Of a stretch of DNA of 64,000 bases, positions 21,512-45,177 are shown piece after piece. This DNA comes from Symbiodinium natans. Lineage: Eukaryota > Sar > Dinophyceae > Suessiales > Symbiodiniaceae. The position numbers and the translations under genes were made by a program. The stretch is taken from assembly GCA_905221605.1 (NCBI GenBank), contig CAJNDS010002445.1, positions 302,501 to 366,500 on the forward strand, in the 5' to 3' direction. Within the stretch, counting starts at the first letter, position 1, and each line of letters starts with the position of its first letter. The notes beneath the pieces are model-generated. The model was not told the DNA's origin. It did no database searches and saw only the letters and a program-made list of their open reading frames with translations.

Positions 21512-22025
21512 AAACCCTAAACCCTAAACCCTAAACCCTAAACCCTAAACCCTAAACCCTAAACCCTAAACCCTAAACCCTAAACCCTAAACCCTAAACC
21601 CTAAACCCTAAACCCTAAACCCTAAACCCTAAACCCTAAACCCTAACCCTACACCCTAAACCCTAAACCCTAAACCCTAAACCCTAAACCCTAAACCCTA
21701 AACCCTAAACCCTAAACCCTAAACCCTAAACCCTAAACCCTAAACCCTAAACCCTAAACCCTAAACCCATAAACCCTAAACCCTAAACCCTAAACCCTAA
21801 ACCCTAAACCCTAAACCCTAAAGCCTAAACCCTAAACCCTAAACCCTAAACCCTAAACCCTAAACCCTAAACCCTAAACCCTAAACCCTAAACCCTAAAC
21901 CCTAAACCCTAAACCCTAAACCCTAAACCCTAAACCCTAAACCCTAAGCCCTAAACCCTAAACCCATAAACCCATTCACCCTAAACCCTAAGCCCTAAAC
22001 CCTAAGCCCTAAACCCTAAACCCTG
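21512..22025 (-). repeat. Longest CCCTAAA array (about 500 bp)
   Basis: Roughly 70 units, mostly perfect, with isolated CCCATAAA, CCCTACA and CCCTAAG variants. It lies between the PDZ gene and the exon at 22056 and is internal, not terminal. Confidence 0.98.
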
Positions 22026-22055
22026 AACACCTTCAACCTTTATCTTGGGGTTCAG

Positions 22056-22130
22056 GAGGCCGGGAGAATTGGGCGCATGCTTGCCGCAGAGCCGGGGGAG
22101 TCGCACGCCGGCCTCAAAAAGACTTTGGAG
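22056..22130 (+). CDS. Candidate exon of gene B (EAGRIGRMLAAEPGE...)
   Basis: Twenty-five codons, EAGRIGRMLAAEPGE then SHAGLKKTLE, between GGTTCAG and GTTGGG in phase 0. CCCTAAA lies on both sides. Confidence 0.5.
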
Positions 22131-25100
22131 GTTGGGCTCTCCCTAAACCCTAAACCCTAAACCCTAAACCCTAAACCCTAAACCCTAAACCCTAAGCCCT
22201 TTTAGGGCTTTAGGGCTTTTAGGGCTTTTAGGGCTTTTAGGGCTGTTAGGGCTTTTAGGGCTTTTAGGGCTTTTAGGGCTTTTAGGGCTGTTAGGGCTTT
22301 TAGGGCTTTTGGGGCTTTTAGGGCTTTTAGGGCTTTTAGGGCTTTTAGGGCTTTTAGGGCTTTTAGGGCTTTATAGGGCTTATAGGGCTTTTAGGGCTTT
22401 TAAGGGCTTTTAGGGCTTTTAAGGGCTTTTAGGGCTTTTAGGGCTTTATAGGGCTGTTTAGGGCTTTAGGGCTTCAGGGCTTTTAGGGCCTTAGGGCCTT
22501 ATAGGGCTGTTTAGGGCTTAGGGGCGTTAGGGTTGCAGGGTTTTAGGGTTCCAGGGGTTTAAGCGGCTTTAAGGTTGAAGGGTGCAGGGCTTCTTCCAGG
22601 TTGCAGTTGTTGCTTGGTCTAGGTCTTCTAGGTAGGCCCTGTGATATGAAGATGCATACAGAAAGATGATGTATTGGGGCATATACTGCATAAACATATA
22701 GGGCGTAGGGTAAACCTATAAACCCTGTAGGAAGTAAGCCTAAACCCTAAACCCTAAACCCTAAACCCTAAACCCTGAACATTGAACCCTGAACCCTGAA
22801 CCCTGAACCCTGAACCCTAAACCCTAAACCCTAAACCCTCTATTTGGGGAAGCCCGGCGTTTAGGGACCATGGACCTGACAGCCACAAGGAGCGGAGGTC
22901 GAACATTAGCTGCACGCGGTTGATCCTTTTCCTGTTGTTTTTGGTTTATGGTTTAGGGTTTAGGGTTTAGGGGTTTAGGGTTTAGGGTTTAGGGTTTGGG
23001 GGGGGGGATGGCTGCCTTCTGTGTTCAGGGTTGAGGGTTGAGGGTAAGTGGAGTGGGTTTTGCAAGGCTTATGCTCAGTTGTTGTTTTCAGGGGGTTGGA
23101 AGGGCAACCTGGGAGGTTTAGATTGGATCAACCGCGAGGATGTACAGATCAACTATGATTCGTTGCCCAGATCTTCCAATAGGCCCTTAATCAAGGCACA
23201 TTCCTCTTTTAATATTTTCACAGATCCTGATAGAATTCTAGGGAATATTCCTTCATTGAGGGCTCTTGGAAGATCTGGGTGTTATTGCACGCTCCGCCCC
23301 GGACGGATGATCTCACCTTTCTGGGTGCGCGTTCCGTCCATCGTACTGCAACTACGTACGCCTTGATCTCCAACAGATTCCCTACGCCCTACCTTCAACC
23401 CCAAACCCTAAACCCCTACCTACAACCCCAAACCCTAAACCTCAAAACACCTAAGGCCCCGAACCCTAAACCCTAAGCCCCAAAACCCGACAACCCGAGC
23501 CTGGAGCCCAACAAATTTGGCCCAAGCCAACGAGACCCCGAATTCGTCGTCGTTGTGCCCTGCTGAAGCAGGCGCGGCAATGCGCTAGCAGCTAGTCGCT
23601 TTCGGAGGAATGCTCACAACGGTACTCGCGAAAGATCGGTGTCGGTTGAACCCTGAACGCTAAACCCTAAACCCTAAGCCCTAAACCCTAAGCCCTAACC
23701 CCTAAACCCTAAACCCGAAACCCTAAACCCTCAAACCTAAACCCTAAACCCTAAACCCTAGAGCCTAGAGCCTAGAGCCTAAACCCTAAACCCTAGAACC
23801 CTAGAACCCTAGAACCCTAGAACCCTAGAACCCTAGAACCCTAGAACCCTAAACCCTAAACCCTAAACCCTAGAACCCTAGAACCCTAGAACCCTAGAAC
23901 CCTAGAACCCTAGAACCCTAGAACCCTAGAACCCTAAAACCCTAAACCCTAAACCCTAAACCCTAAACCCATTGAAGGGTTGCGGGCATGCCAATTTCGC
24001 CCCAGAAACCCAGAACCCCAACAAGCCCTCTAAGCATTTTAACCCGCAACGACACCCTGCAAGCCCGGTACCGAATCCTGAGGCAGGCTCTTGGGACGCT
24101 TTACATTTTCCCTTATTGGTTCAAGAGGATCATATTCAAGAATATTTTTCAGGGGATTTTAGGCAAGGGCCACAAGGCACAGTGGCAATTTTGAGAGGCG
24201 GAGGCGTCGGCCAAAGCCAAAGCCCAAAGCCTAAACCCTGAACCCTGTGGGTTGTAGGGTTTTTAAGATTTAGGGGGGGGGGGGGGTTGGGGTCTTAGGG
24301 TTGAGGGTGCTAAACCCTAAACCCTAAACCCTAAACCCTAAACCCTAAACCCAAAACCCAAAACCCAAAACCCTAAACCCTAAACCCTAAACCCTAAACC
24401 CTAAACCCTAAACCCTAAACCCTAAACCCTAAACCCTAGACCCTCAGCCTCAAAGAACGAGCAGGTTCCACACCGACAACGGCATCCCTGGGTCCTCTGA
24501 CTCAGCTGCTTTAGGGTTTTTTTTGGGTCTCAGGGTTTAGGGTGTAGGGTTTAGGGCTTAGGGCTTTAGGGTTTAGGGTTTCAGGGTTTAGGGTTTAGGG
24601 TTTTAGGGTTTAGGGTTTAGGGTTTCAGGGTTTAGGCTTAGGGTGTTGGGTGTTTGTTGGGTTGTAGGGTTCAGGGTTTAGGCTTTAGGGTTTTAGGGTG
24701 TTAGGGTTTAGAGTTTCAGGGTTTAGGTTTTAGGTTTTACGGGTTTAGTGGGTTTAGGGTTAAGAGTGTGGGGGTTTAGGGTTTTAGGAGCTTTGGGTTT
24801 GGGGTTTAGGAGTGTAGGGGTTAGGGTTTTAGGGCATTGGAGTTTGGGGTTTCGGGTTGAGTGGATTTTAGGGTTTAGGTTTTTTAGGGTTTTAGGGGAT
24901 TTGGGGTTTTTGGGCTTTAGCAGGTGTAGGGGTTTTGGGGTTTAGGGTTTTGGGGGTTTTCGGGGCTTTCGGAATTTTTAGGTCTTTAGGTGGCGTCAAC
25001 CGCGACCCATGCGGAGCGCACATTGCCGGGAAGCCTCAATGGGGGGCAGTCCTTCGTCAGCATGAACCTTTTTCCCCAAGAGTGGTGCAGTCCACGGCAT

Positions 25101-28100
25101 GGCCGTGTGGCGGCAAAAGCCTGAACAGCCTGAAGTCTTCGTTGACGTTGCCTTGGGCGTGCCGCGCCAGAACAGGTAAAGAAAGCGCCCTTCTTAGGCG
25201 GCGCGCGCCGGCAACTCGTGGATGGCGCTGCCGGGTAAGTGCAAGATGTGTGAAACTTGGTGTGGGTAATTGGGGCGGAAAAACAAACTTTAGGGTTTTA
25301 GGGGTTTTAGGGCTCTAGGGCATTAGGGACTCAGGGGTTTGAGGGTTTTAGGGTTTTACGGCATAAGGGGGCTTTTGGGATTTTTAGGATTTTAGGAGGG
25401 TTTTAGGGTTTTCGAAACTGGGGTTTTCAGGGTTTCAGGCATTTTTGTTTGGGGGTGGGCGGGGTGGGGGGGGGGGGGGGGGGGGGGGAGGGGGTTAGGT
25501 TAAGTTTTTAGGGTTTCAGAGTTTGGGCTTTCAGGAGTTTGGCTTGGGGATTCTCGGGTTTTAGGAGAACTTCAGGGTTTTTATGACGAGTTAAGGCTTT
25601 CAGGGTTTCAGGGTCTTAGAGGAGGTTGGGGTTCGGGTTGGGGTTTTGGGTTGTAGGGTTGCAGGAGGGTTGAAGTGACAGGTTTAGGGCTTCATGGAGC
25701 TTGAGGGCGTCGGGGTTTAGGGTTTTGGGGTCTGGGGCTTTTAGGGCTTTTAGGAGGGTTTTAGGGAGTACCCTAAGCCCCCCAAAAAGCCCAAAAACCA
25801 AAACCAAAACCCAAATCCGCCACCCTACGCCCCCTTCACCCCTAGCCCGAATGTTTCAGACCCCCCAAAAGATCTCTGGCCCCACAGCCCTGAACCCTAA
25901 ACCTCCAGCCCCAAACCCGCAAACTGGCCGGTGGCCAGGTCGCACGTGACCATCCGCGCGCCCGTTGGGGAGGTCGGCGACGAGGCCCTCGAGGTTTAGG
26001 GTTTGGGGTGTAGGGACGTGGCTCCATTCTTCACTTCTGCGTTCTTCTACTTGAAGGTTCATGGGTAGTTAGAAGTAGGGTTATAAGTCGGGTAGCATAT
26101 GCGTATATTATGACCTTAATTAAGCTGCTTCTAACCCTACTTATAACTACCCATGAACCTCAAGTATGAACTAAGACGCCCGGTAGTACGGTTTCATGTA
26201 TGCTCAGCAAAGGTCAAAGCGTGTGAGTCAACCTTTTGGTAGGTGGGAGCTGTTGACTGGAGAGTGCACTTGGATGCTCATGGTACTTATGACCAATTCT
26301 TTCTGTGCTTACAGCCCAGCCCCTTAAGTGCCCTAATATGGTTTTTTATTACAGCTATAAGTACAGTTCTAATTGGTTAACAAGTACCATGAACCTCCAA
26401 GCAGCCTTTGTCCCACGCTGCCCATGGGGGGTGTTGGCCTTTGGCCCAATGGCCTTTGTAGCTGTTGTGACATATTCTTACTATTTAACACGAGGCTCTT
26501 TCGCTTCAGGAACCTAGTGCAAGCTGATCACACCCTTCTTCCCGAAAGGACATCGAGTTTGCAGCCGCCGTGGCCGCTTGGCATTCGAAGGCGGGTGGCG
26601 ACATGTTCGAATCTAAATGCGGCCCTAAGCCCTGAAACCCTGAAACCCTGAAACCCTGAGCCCTAAACCCTAAACCCTAAACCCTAATCATATAAGAAAG
26701 CTGGTGGCCAGGTGGGCGTGGGTCTTACTTGCATTGTGTTTGGGCTGCCGAAGAATTTTTTTGGATGCGCAGCATTGTCTGGGCAGAGTGGGGTTCCAAG
26801 GACGCCGGGGGTGGGTGGGCCCTCACCTCCTTTTTGGGGCACTAGGGTTTAGGGTTTAGAGTTTAGGGTTTAGGGTTTAGGGTTTATGAAGAGGTTGCAT
26901 TCTTTGCCTTATGGGTTACTGGGAGCCTTGCGAAGTCCTGGGCCCTTCTGTGGATGCTGAGAGCCCCTGGCGACTTCCGTCGTAGCGTAAGAGAGCAGAT
27001 GCGCAGGCAAGCGATGCGCGTGGGGCGGAAGGGGACTCTCCCTTCAATCGTTCTTCAATTTGCGGTCCTGTCCTCATTGAGGGTATAAGTCAGGGTCCGG
27101 GGTCTCTGGGCTCATGGGGACAGAGACGCTGGAGAAGTTCGACGAGAAAGGGTTTCGTTTAGGGTTTTGGGCTTCAAGAACTCAGAGACGCCAGGCTAGA
27201 AGCCCAAGATGCTACATCCCGAAAACCCTCGAATTTCAAGGCCCAAAGGGCTTGAAGGTTTTTGGGTTTAGGGTGTAAGAAGCCCTGATCCAGCTCCCCT
27301 CAGCTTGGTCTGCAAGCTTGGTCTGCAGGCCCGGGAGAAGCTTTACGCGCCAGTCATGTACTGCCAGGCTTCGCGGAAGCCGAAAAACGCCCGCGAGAAT
27401 GCCACACCCTAAACCCTAAGCCGCCTTAAGTCCTAAATCCAAAACCCAAGCTGGCCCCAAACCCTGAACCGTAAACATAACTACGCCCCAACAAAGTTTT
27501 AGGGATGTTTAGGGGTTGTAGGGTTTAGGATTGCTTGGCCTGCGGGGGGTAGGGCTTAGGGTTTCAAAGTGAAAGGCGCATGAGTGACCGTCATCTAGGC
27601 CGGGTTCTGTGTTTAGTTCGAGCATATACACGTCCTGGACCTTCAGCGAAACCCTAAACCCCTTAATCTCTTGCTCTTCCGGAGAAGACCATCGGCGCTT
27701 CCAGCCGAAGCCACCTTGAATTGACCCCACCAAGTCACGAGCCGCGAAAAGCCCACCAAGCCAATCCTAAAACCCTTAGCCCTAAACTCCAAACGCTAAA
27801 CCCCAAACCCTAAACCGTAAATACTAAACCTTAAACCAAGACGCTTCGGAGGGCTCCAGGGACACCCGAAGGGCCCCGGCCCACCCAAAGACTGGCGGGC
27901 TCTTAGAAGGGAATGAGGGAATGAGGGAATGAGGGAATGAGGGAATGAGGGAATGAGGGAATGAGGGAATGAGGGAATGAGGGAATGAGGGAATGAGGGA
28001 ATGAGGGAATGAGGGAATGAGGGAATGAGGGAATGAGGGAATGAGGGAATGAGGGAATGAGGGAATGAGGGAATGAGGGAATGAGGGAACTACACCCTAT

Positions 28101-30076
28101 AAACCCTATAAACCCTAGACCCTAAACCCTAAACCCTAAACCCTTTTGTCTACCCTTCAAGGGATTACGTCGGGTAAAGAAGTCCCAAATTCCCTTGTAA
28201 GAATCAGGGGGAAGATACCCTAAGCCCTCAACCCTATATAAACCCTAAACCCTAAACCCTAAACCCTAAACCCCAAACCCCAAACCCTAAACCCTAAACC
28301 CTACTGAGAACCAGGGGGAAAATCTCCTCTGCTTGGCAGGGCTACCAGCTCCGGAAGCCGGCAAGGTCCGCCGCCAAGTGCAGGGCCGGTGGGTTTTTGG
28401 TGGCCCTAGAGGCCCCCGAACCCTAAACCCTACAACCCCACAACCCTACAACCCTACAACCCTGCAACCCTACAACCCCACAACCCTACAACCCTACAAC
28501 CCTGAAACCCTAAAACCCTACAACCCTAAAACCCTAAATCCTTAAAGCCCTAAAGCCCTAAAACCCTAAAACCCTAAATCCTTAAAGCCCTAAATCCCTA
28601 AAGCCCTAAAGCCCTAAGGCCCTAAAGCCCTAAAGCCCTAAAACCCTAAAGCCCTAAATCCCTAAAGCCCTAAAGCCCTAAACCCTCCCATTCGGCTGTT
28701 TTGGGGGTCTTTCCTCAGCGAGCGCAGGCGGCGAACTGGCCAAGTACAGGTCTCTGGCAACTACCAGCAGATCGATGTGAGGTGCTTTTGAGGTTTAGGG
28801 TTTTAGGGTTTTAGGGTTTAGGGTTTTAGGGCATAGGTGCTGCAAAGTTGTGCTGGGATTGGGGGTTTTGGGCTTTAGGGTCTAGGGGTTTTGGGGAACT
28901 CTGAAGCATCTTTCGGCCTTCCTCCTCAACTTCTTGCAGGGCTCAGTGGCTCAGTCACCTCAAGACCAAGAAGTCCCCACTTACTTTTTTTTGTTTTTTT
29001 TTCTCTGTCTCTCTCTCTCTCTCTCGCTCTCTTTCTCCCGTTGCCTGCAAACACCCTAAACCCTGAACCCAAAGAATCCGATAAAACGCTTTTGCTACAA
29101 CAGTTGAGTACGGAGGTTCCTGAGGTGGGCGCAGCCCTAACTCCCAGGCTGCGCTGCCACTCCACAGACCTCCGGCCTCTGCGCAGTGTCCTTAATAACT
29201 TTAGGGTTTAGGGTTTAGGGTCTATTTTTCATTATGTTCTGTTTTATAGTCTTGCAATGTAGTATTCTACATTATAATAGTCCCATATCATGGTGGTAAG
29301 ATGTCCGAAGACTACTCCGCAGACGTTGGTCGACACAGATCCCCAGAATTCTCCGCTCGTCCTGAAACTAGGTTCACCAGTGTGGGACCCTTTGTCGCCC
29401 CATTCTTTCAGGTGAGGTTCGTTTTAGGGCTAGGGTTAGGGTTTATAGGGTTTAGGGTACACCAGTTTCTACGAACTGGTTCCGAGCGCGACAGGCCTGC
29501 ACTTCCAGATTCGTGACAGCCGGCACAGACCCTTGTCGCGGCGCATTTCTCCGAAAAAGCTCGCTCGATCTTCATCGGGGAATGTGGGGAACCAGGGTTC
29601 CCATGATAGGAAAGAGATCCAGGTACCTGATTCCCGAGCCCCTGTTCGCCAAAACCCTAAACCCTGAACGCCTTCAGGGCCCAGTCCCCAAAGACTGCGA
29701 AGCTCCGAGGGTCCTAAGCCCAAACTCTTAGATCGTACCTCCGAAGCCCCTAAATGACACCTCCTGAACGCCTGAATCCTGCATTCCCATATTAGAAAAG
29801 ATTAACGTTGTGAACCTACGCCCTCACTCTAAACCCTGAGGTTCGCAACCCGAAACCCTAAACCCTAAACCCTCAACCCTAAACCCTAAACATCCCTAAG
29901 CCCGAATCCCTAAACCTGAAACCTTAACCCCCTAAGGTGGTATCCCTTCTAATTCGAAGCGCCCTCAGGAGGGAGCCTTATTCAGAAGAACTGACGCCCC
30001 CCTGTGTCCCCCGCAGTCCAAGCGCTTACGTAGGAATCTTCGGCGACCTACCAAAAAACAATGCTTCGGTTCTTGA
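22056..30076 (+). CDS. Gene B, multi-exon, product unknown, Arg/Ser-rich C-terminus
   Basis: Not recognised. Candidate exons are 22056-22130 (EAGRIGRMLAAEPGE...), 24448-24502 (LKERAGSTPTTASLG...), 25091-25175 plus 25198-25234, 25939-25993 (SHVTIRAPVGEVGDEALE), 26549-26622 (DIEFAAAVAAWHSKAGG...), 27124-27151, 27329-27400, 27860-27909, 28340-28388, about 28728-28783, 29323-29411, 29509-29622 and 30017-30076. The last two join in phase 0 and end at a TGA at 30074-30076. The tail is basic and Ser-rich and looks disordered. The exons share strand and flanking style but the grouping is inferred; more than one gene is possible, and some joins do not agree in phase. Confidence 0.4.
22138..22520. repeat. 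CCCTAAA run switching to a TTTTAGGGC array
   Basis: A CCCTAAA run (22140-22200) turns at CCCTTTTAGGG into about 30 copies of the 9-bp unit TTTTAGGGC. The switch is head to head, as if two oppositely oriented repeat tracts meet. Confidence 0.95.
23655..23975 (-). repeat. CCCTAAA array with CCCTAGAA blocks
   Basis: Two homogeneous blocks of the 8-bp unit CCCTAGAA (about 23795-23850 and 23868-23935) sit inside a CCCTAAA array. A single-step variant has been amplified twice. Confidence 0.95.
24080..24180 (+). repeat. Dispersed ~95-bp family, copy 2
   Basis: Contains GGCTCTTGGGACGCTTTACA, CAAGAGGATCATATTCAAGA and TTTTCAGGGGATTTTAGG, the clearest match to the consensus of this family. Confidence 0.7.
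24308..24440 (-). repeat. CCCTAAA array with CCCAAAA block
   Basis: About 17 units with three CCCAAAA variants near 24350. Confidence 0.95.
24520..25000 (+). repeat. Degenerate TTTAGGG region
   Basis: About 480 bp of TTTAGGG-like units with T-length and single-base variation. It contains no gene. Frames such as those rich in LGFRV arise from the repeat. Confidence 0.85.
25091..25234 (+). CDS. Two candidate exons with GTAAAG and GTAAGT donors
   Basis: Exon 25091-25175 reads HGMAVWRQKPEQPEVFVD then VALGVPRQN and stops before GTAAAG. Exon 25198-25234 follows a 22-bp gap ending TTCTTAG and stops before GTAAGT. The gap is too short for a normal intron, so one of the two borders may be wrong or the segment is read through. 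Confidence 0.4.
25460..25492. repeat. Poly-G tract
   Basis: About 30 G residues with one A. A likely site of sequencing or assembly uncertainty. Confidence 0.95.
25939..25993 (+). CDS. Candidate exon (SHVTIRAPVGEVGDEALE)
   Basis: One base plus 18 codons between GGCCAG and GTTTAGGG. The donor GT is part of the TTTAGGG-like run that follows directly. Confidence 0.5.
26050..26164. mobile_element. Complete MITE-like element, 115 bp
   Basis: Long imperfect terminal inverted repeats (about 37 bp) begin CTTGAAGGTTCATGGGTAGT and end ACTACCCATGAACCTCAAG. TA flanks both ends. The short core is AT-rich. There is no coding capacity, so it would depend on a transposase elsewhere. This copy defines the family in the window. 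Confidence 0.85.
26549..26622 (+). CDS. Candidate exon (DIEFAAAVAAWHSKAGGDMF)
   Basis: The frame DIEFAAAVAAWHSKAGGDMF then ESKCG starts after CGAAAG in phase 0 and ends near a GC or GG border. Its start agrees in phase with the end of the exon at 25939-25993. Confidence 0.5.
27329..27400 (+). CDS. Candidate exon (AREKLYAPVMYCQASRKPKN)
   Basis: Twenty-four codons between GTCTGCAG and GCCACA (GC-type donor), phase 0. The peptide is AREKLYAPVMYCQASRKPKN then AREN. The next candidate (27860-27909, GHPKGPGPPKDWRAL) starts in the same phase. Confidence 0.5.
27908..28089 (+). repeat. 8-bp minisatellite GGAATGAG, about 22 copies
   Basis: A perfect or near-perfect head-to-tail array. Eight bases per unit would shift the frame, so it is not coding. 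It begins directly at the end of a candidate exon. Confidence 0.98.
28420..28690 (-). repeat. Variant arrays CAACCCTA, CCCTAAAAC, CCCTAAAGC
   Basis: Successive blocks of different 8-9-bp relatives of CCCTAAA, each locally homogeneous. Confidence 0.9.
29509..29622 (+). CDS. Candidate exon of gene B, Arg/Ser-rich
   Basis: Thirty-eight open codons lie between ACTTCCAG and GTACCT. They read IRDSRHRPLSRRISPKK, LARSSSGNVGNQGS, then HDRKEIQ. Both borders are good and the phase is 0. The preceding exon 29323-29411 (CGCAG to GTGAGG) can join in phase. Confidence 0.6.
30017..30076 (+). CDS. Terminal exon of gene B (SKRLRRNLRRPTKKQ...)
   Basis: After CCCGCAG the frame reads SKRLRRNLRRPTKKQCFGS and a TGA at 30074-30076, in phase with the exon at 29509-29622. 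A basic C-terminal tail. Confidence 0.5.
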   Translation, partial: SKRLRRNLRRPTKKQCFGS

Positions 30077-30312
30077 GGTCGGGTTTTGGGCACCTAAACA
30101 CTAACCCCTAAGCCCTTAGCCCTAAACCCTAAACCCTAAATCCTATACCCTCAACCCTAAACCCTCAACGGTCTTAGAGGTTGTTTTCCGCATCCGGGCT
30201 TGCAGCGGCACGCGCGGACAACAGCCACCACAGAGCGCAGCGCGCGCCTCGAGAAGCCCTTTGTGCCATGAAGCGACCCTGGGATGCATTTTAAACCGCG
30301 TTTTTTCTTTTT

Positions 30313-30445
30313 TTGGGTTAGGGTTTAGGGTTTAGGGTTTAGGGTTTAGGGTTTAGGGTTTAGGGTTTAGGGTTTAGGGTTTAGGGTTTAGGGTTTAGGG
30401 TTTAGGGTTTAGGGTTTAGGGTTTAGGGTTTAGGGTTTAGGGTTA
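30313..30445 (+). repeat. TTTAGGG array between gene B and the GH1 gene
   Basis: About 18 perfect units. With the CCCTAAA array at 30550-30645 it forms an inverted pair around 100 bp of unique DNA. Confidence 0.97.
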
Positions 30446-30549
30446 ACGGTTTGGGGCTTGCAGTAATTATGGGTCAGGTTTAGGTTCAGGGCTTTATCCA
30501 GCAGGTGTACAGGGTTTCTGGTTTGATGCTTGTTGGATCCATTGGGCGC

Positions 30550-30645
30550 CTAAACCCTAAACCCTAAACCCTAAACCCTAAACCCTAAACCCTAAACCCT
30601 AAACCCTAAACCCTAAACCCTAAACCCTAAACCCTAAACCCTACT
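30550..30645 (-). repeat. CCCTAAA array before GH1 exon 1
   Basis: About 13 perfect units end at CTACTGAG, the acceptor of the first visible GH1 exon. Confidence 0.97.
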
Positions 30646-30648
30646 GAG

Positions 30649-43824
<13,176 letters not shown>

Positions 43825-44385
43825 GAGCAGCTTCTGCAGTGGCCTTGAGCCGTTCGGTCGAAGGTTTAGCGTAGTGTTTCGAGGCTAGGCTTTCGGGTTT
43901 TTTGGGCTAGAAGCAAGACCAGGCACGTGCTTGCATCGTTTTCATCCACGCAACCATGCTTCTCCAGGCACCCTTGCATGAGACATTGGTAGATTCAGGA
44001 GGCTGTTTGGGGGCAAGTATGGCTTGTTGGCGGTCACAGGTCTCACGCCCGAGGTCAAGCGGTGCAGATCTGTTCTTTTGACATGGGTGGCAAGATAAGA
44101 CGTTTTGTCCTCCAAGATTCCGAGCTCTGCTGAACAGCAGTGCTATAGCTCTAGAAGATGCAAGCTTCTCACCTGACAGAAGCCCTCAGCATTCCAATGC
44201 TGAACAGGACCAGTATGTTTTGCCTAAGCAACCAGCTCGACAGCTAGATGTGGTGCGGACGAAACACGAGCCAAGCTGCACCCAGCAACACGACGTGAAA
44301 CATGGATCCTGGAGTGACCCTTATAGGCCCAGATATGTGGAGCTTCTGCACATTCCACGCTTCTGAACTCTTATAAGCTGGTGCT
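43825..44385 (+). other. Spacer between GH1 and the first Pro-rich gene; start of array unit 1
   Basis: No exon is seen. Landmarks recur in later units: GCAAGACCAGGCACGTGCTT (43912, 50294), GGTGGCAAGATAAGACGTTT (44085 and copies near 50463, 52814 and 59387) and CTGACAGAAGCCCTCAGCAT (44172 and copies). Confidence 0.7.
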
Positions 44386-44478
44386 TTGAGCAGCCTACCT
44401 AGGGATGCTGCTGTCGTGACTGTCCCGTGTCGAGCTGTGGCTCAAGATACCCAAGAGCTTGCAACCATTTGTTTAGTC

Positions 44479-45177
44479 ATGGCCAGCACAATCTTCCAGC
44501 TGCCGCCTGCGTTTGTAGGTGAGCAGGCTGTGTATGGGCCAAATTATCGCGGAGGCCTCGCGCCTCCAGCGGATCACTGGGCCAAGACCGCCCATCCCAT
44601 GGCCCCCTGGCCTCCCGGGCCACTCCAGCAGTTCCAGCAGCCACTCCAGCAGTGGTGCTGGGCACCAGCTTCCCCAGCGCCCCCACCCATCATGAGCTAT
44701 GCCGTCGGGCAGGGGCTGTGCTACCAGCCTGCCCCGGCAACCGCCTGGATACCTTTGAACCAGGCACCATATGCACCCATGCCTCCACCCATATTCTATC
44801 CAATGCCATGCCCTCAATACCAGCCGGCAACTCCTGCCTGGACTCCCGCTCCCCAAGCACCCATGCCCATGCCTCCGCCACCACCGCCAGCGCACTTCCC
44901 ACCACCACTCCCTCCCACGCAAGCGCCCCTGCAGGCACCCGCAGCACCGCCCACGGCACATCCGGCGCCCTCCAAGGAGCCAAGCACGTACAAGCCCCGC
45001 TGGGCAGACCTTTCGGAGGAGCCCCCAAAGTGGGATCTCACAGATGTCGCGACCTCCTCCCAGGAGCCCCTTCCCACGCTGCTTCCCCGCCCTCCACGTG
45101 GCCCGCAAGGGAAGGGGCGAGGGAAAGGATCAAAAGGTCACGGCAAGGGAAAGGGAACGAGAAAGTGGCGCCAGTAA
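44479..45177 (+). CDS. Pro-rich, GK-tailed protein, copy 1 (intact)
   Basis: 232 codons from the ATG in GTCATGGCC to a TAA. Layout: N-terminus MASTIFQLPPAFVGEQAVYG; PNYRGGLAPPADHWAKTA; a Gln/Pro part (PLQQFQQPLQQW); a Pro/Met/Ala-rich centre with PPPPPP; a conserved KPRWADLSEEPPKWD; and a basic Gly/Lys tail (GKGRGKGSKGHGKGKG). Function unknown; low-complexity centre with a basic tail suggests a disordered, possibly nucleic-acid-binding protein. The frame is open 31 codons further upstream, but all intact copies share this ATG. A Trp/Arg-rich minus-strand frame across the copy is a codon-bias shadow. Confidence 0.65.
   Translation: MASTIFQLPPAFVGEQAVYGPNYRGGLAPPADHWAKTAHPMAPWPPGPLQQFQQPLQQWCWAPASPAPPPIMSYAVGQGLCYQPAPATAWIPLNQAPYAPMPPPIFYPMPCPQYQPATPAWTPAPQAPMPMPPPPPPAHFPPPLPPTQAPLQAPAAPPTAHPAPSKEPSTYKPRWADLSEEPPKWDLTDVATSSQEPLPTLLPRPPRGPQGKGRGKGSKGHGKGKGTRKWRQ

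Noticed and set aside
21512-22025. A real chromosome end
   Set aside because: The array is short, interstitial and flanked by exons on both sides; both repeat orientations occur throughout the window.
44473-45108. 211-codon minus-strand frame rich in Trp, Arg and Gly, with parallels at 53203-53841 and 59682-60203
   Set aside because: It mirrors the Pro-rich gene: Pro codons read backwards give Trp/Gly/Arg. It is kept open by the codon use of the + strand gene.
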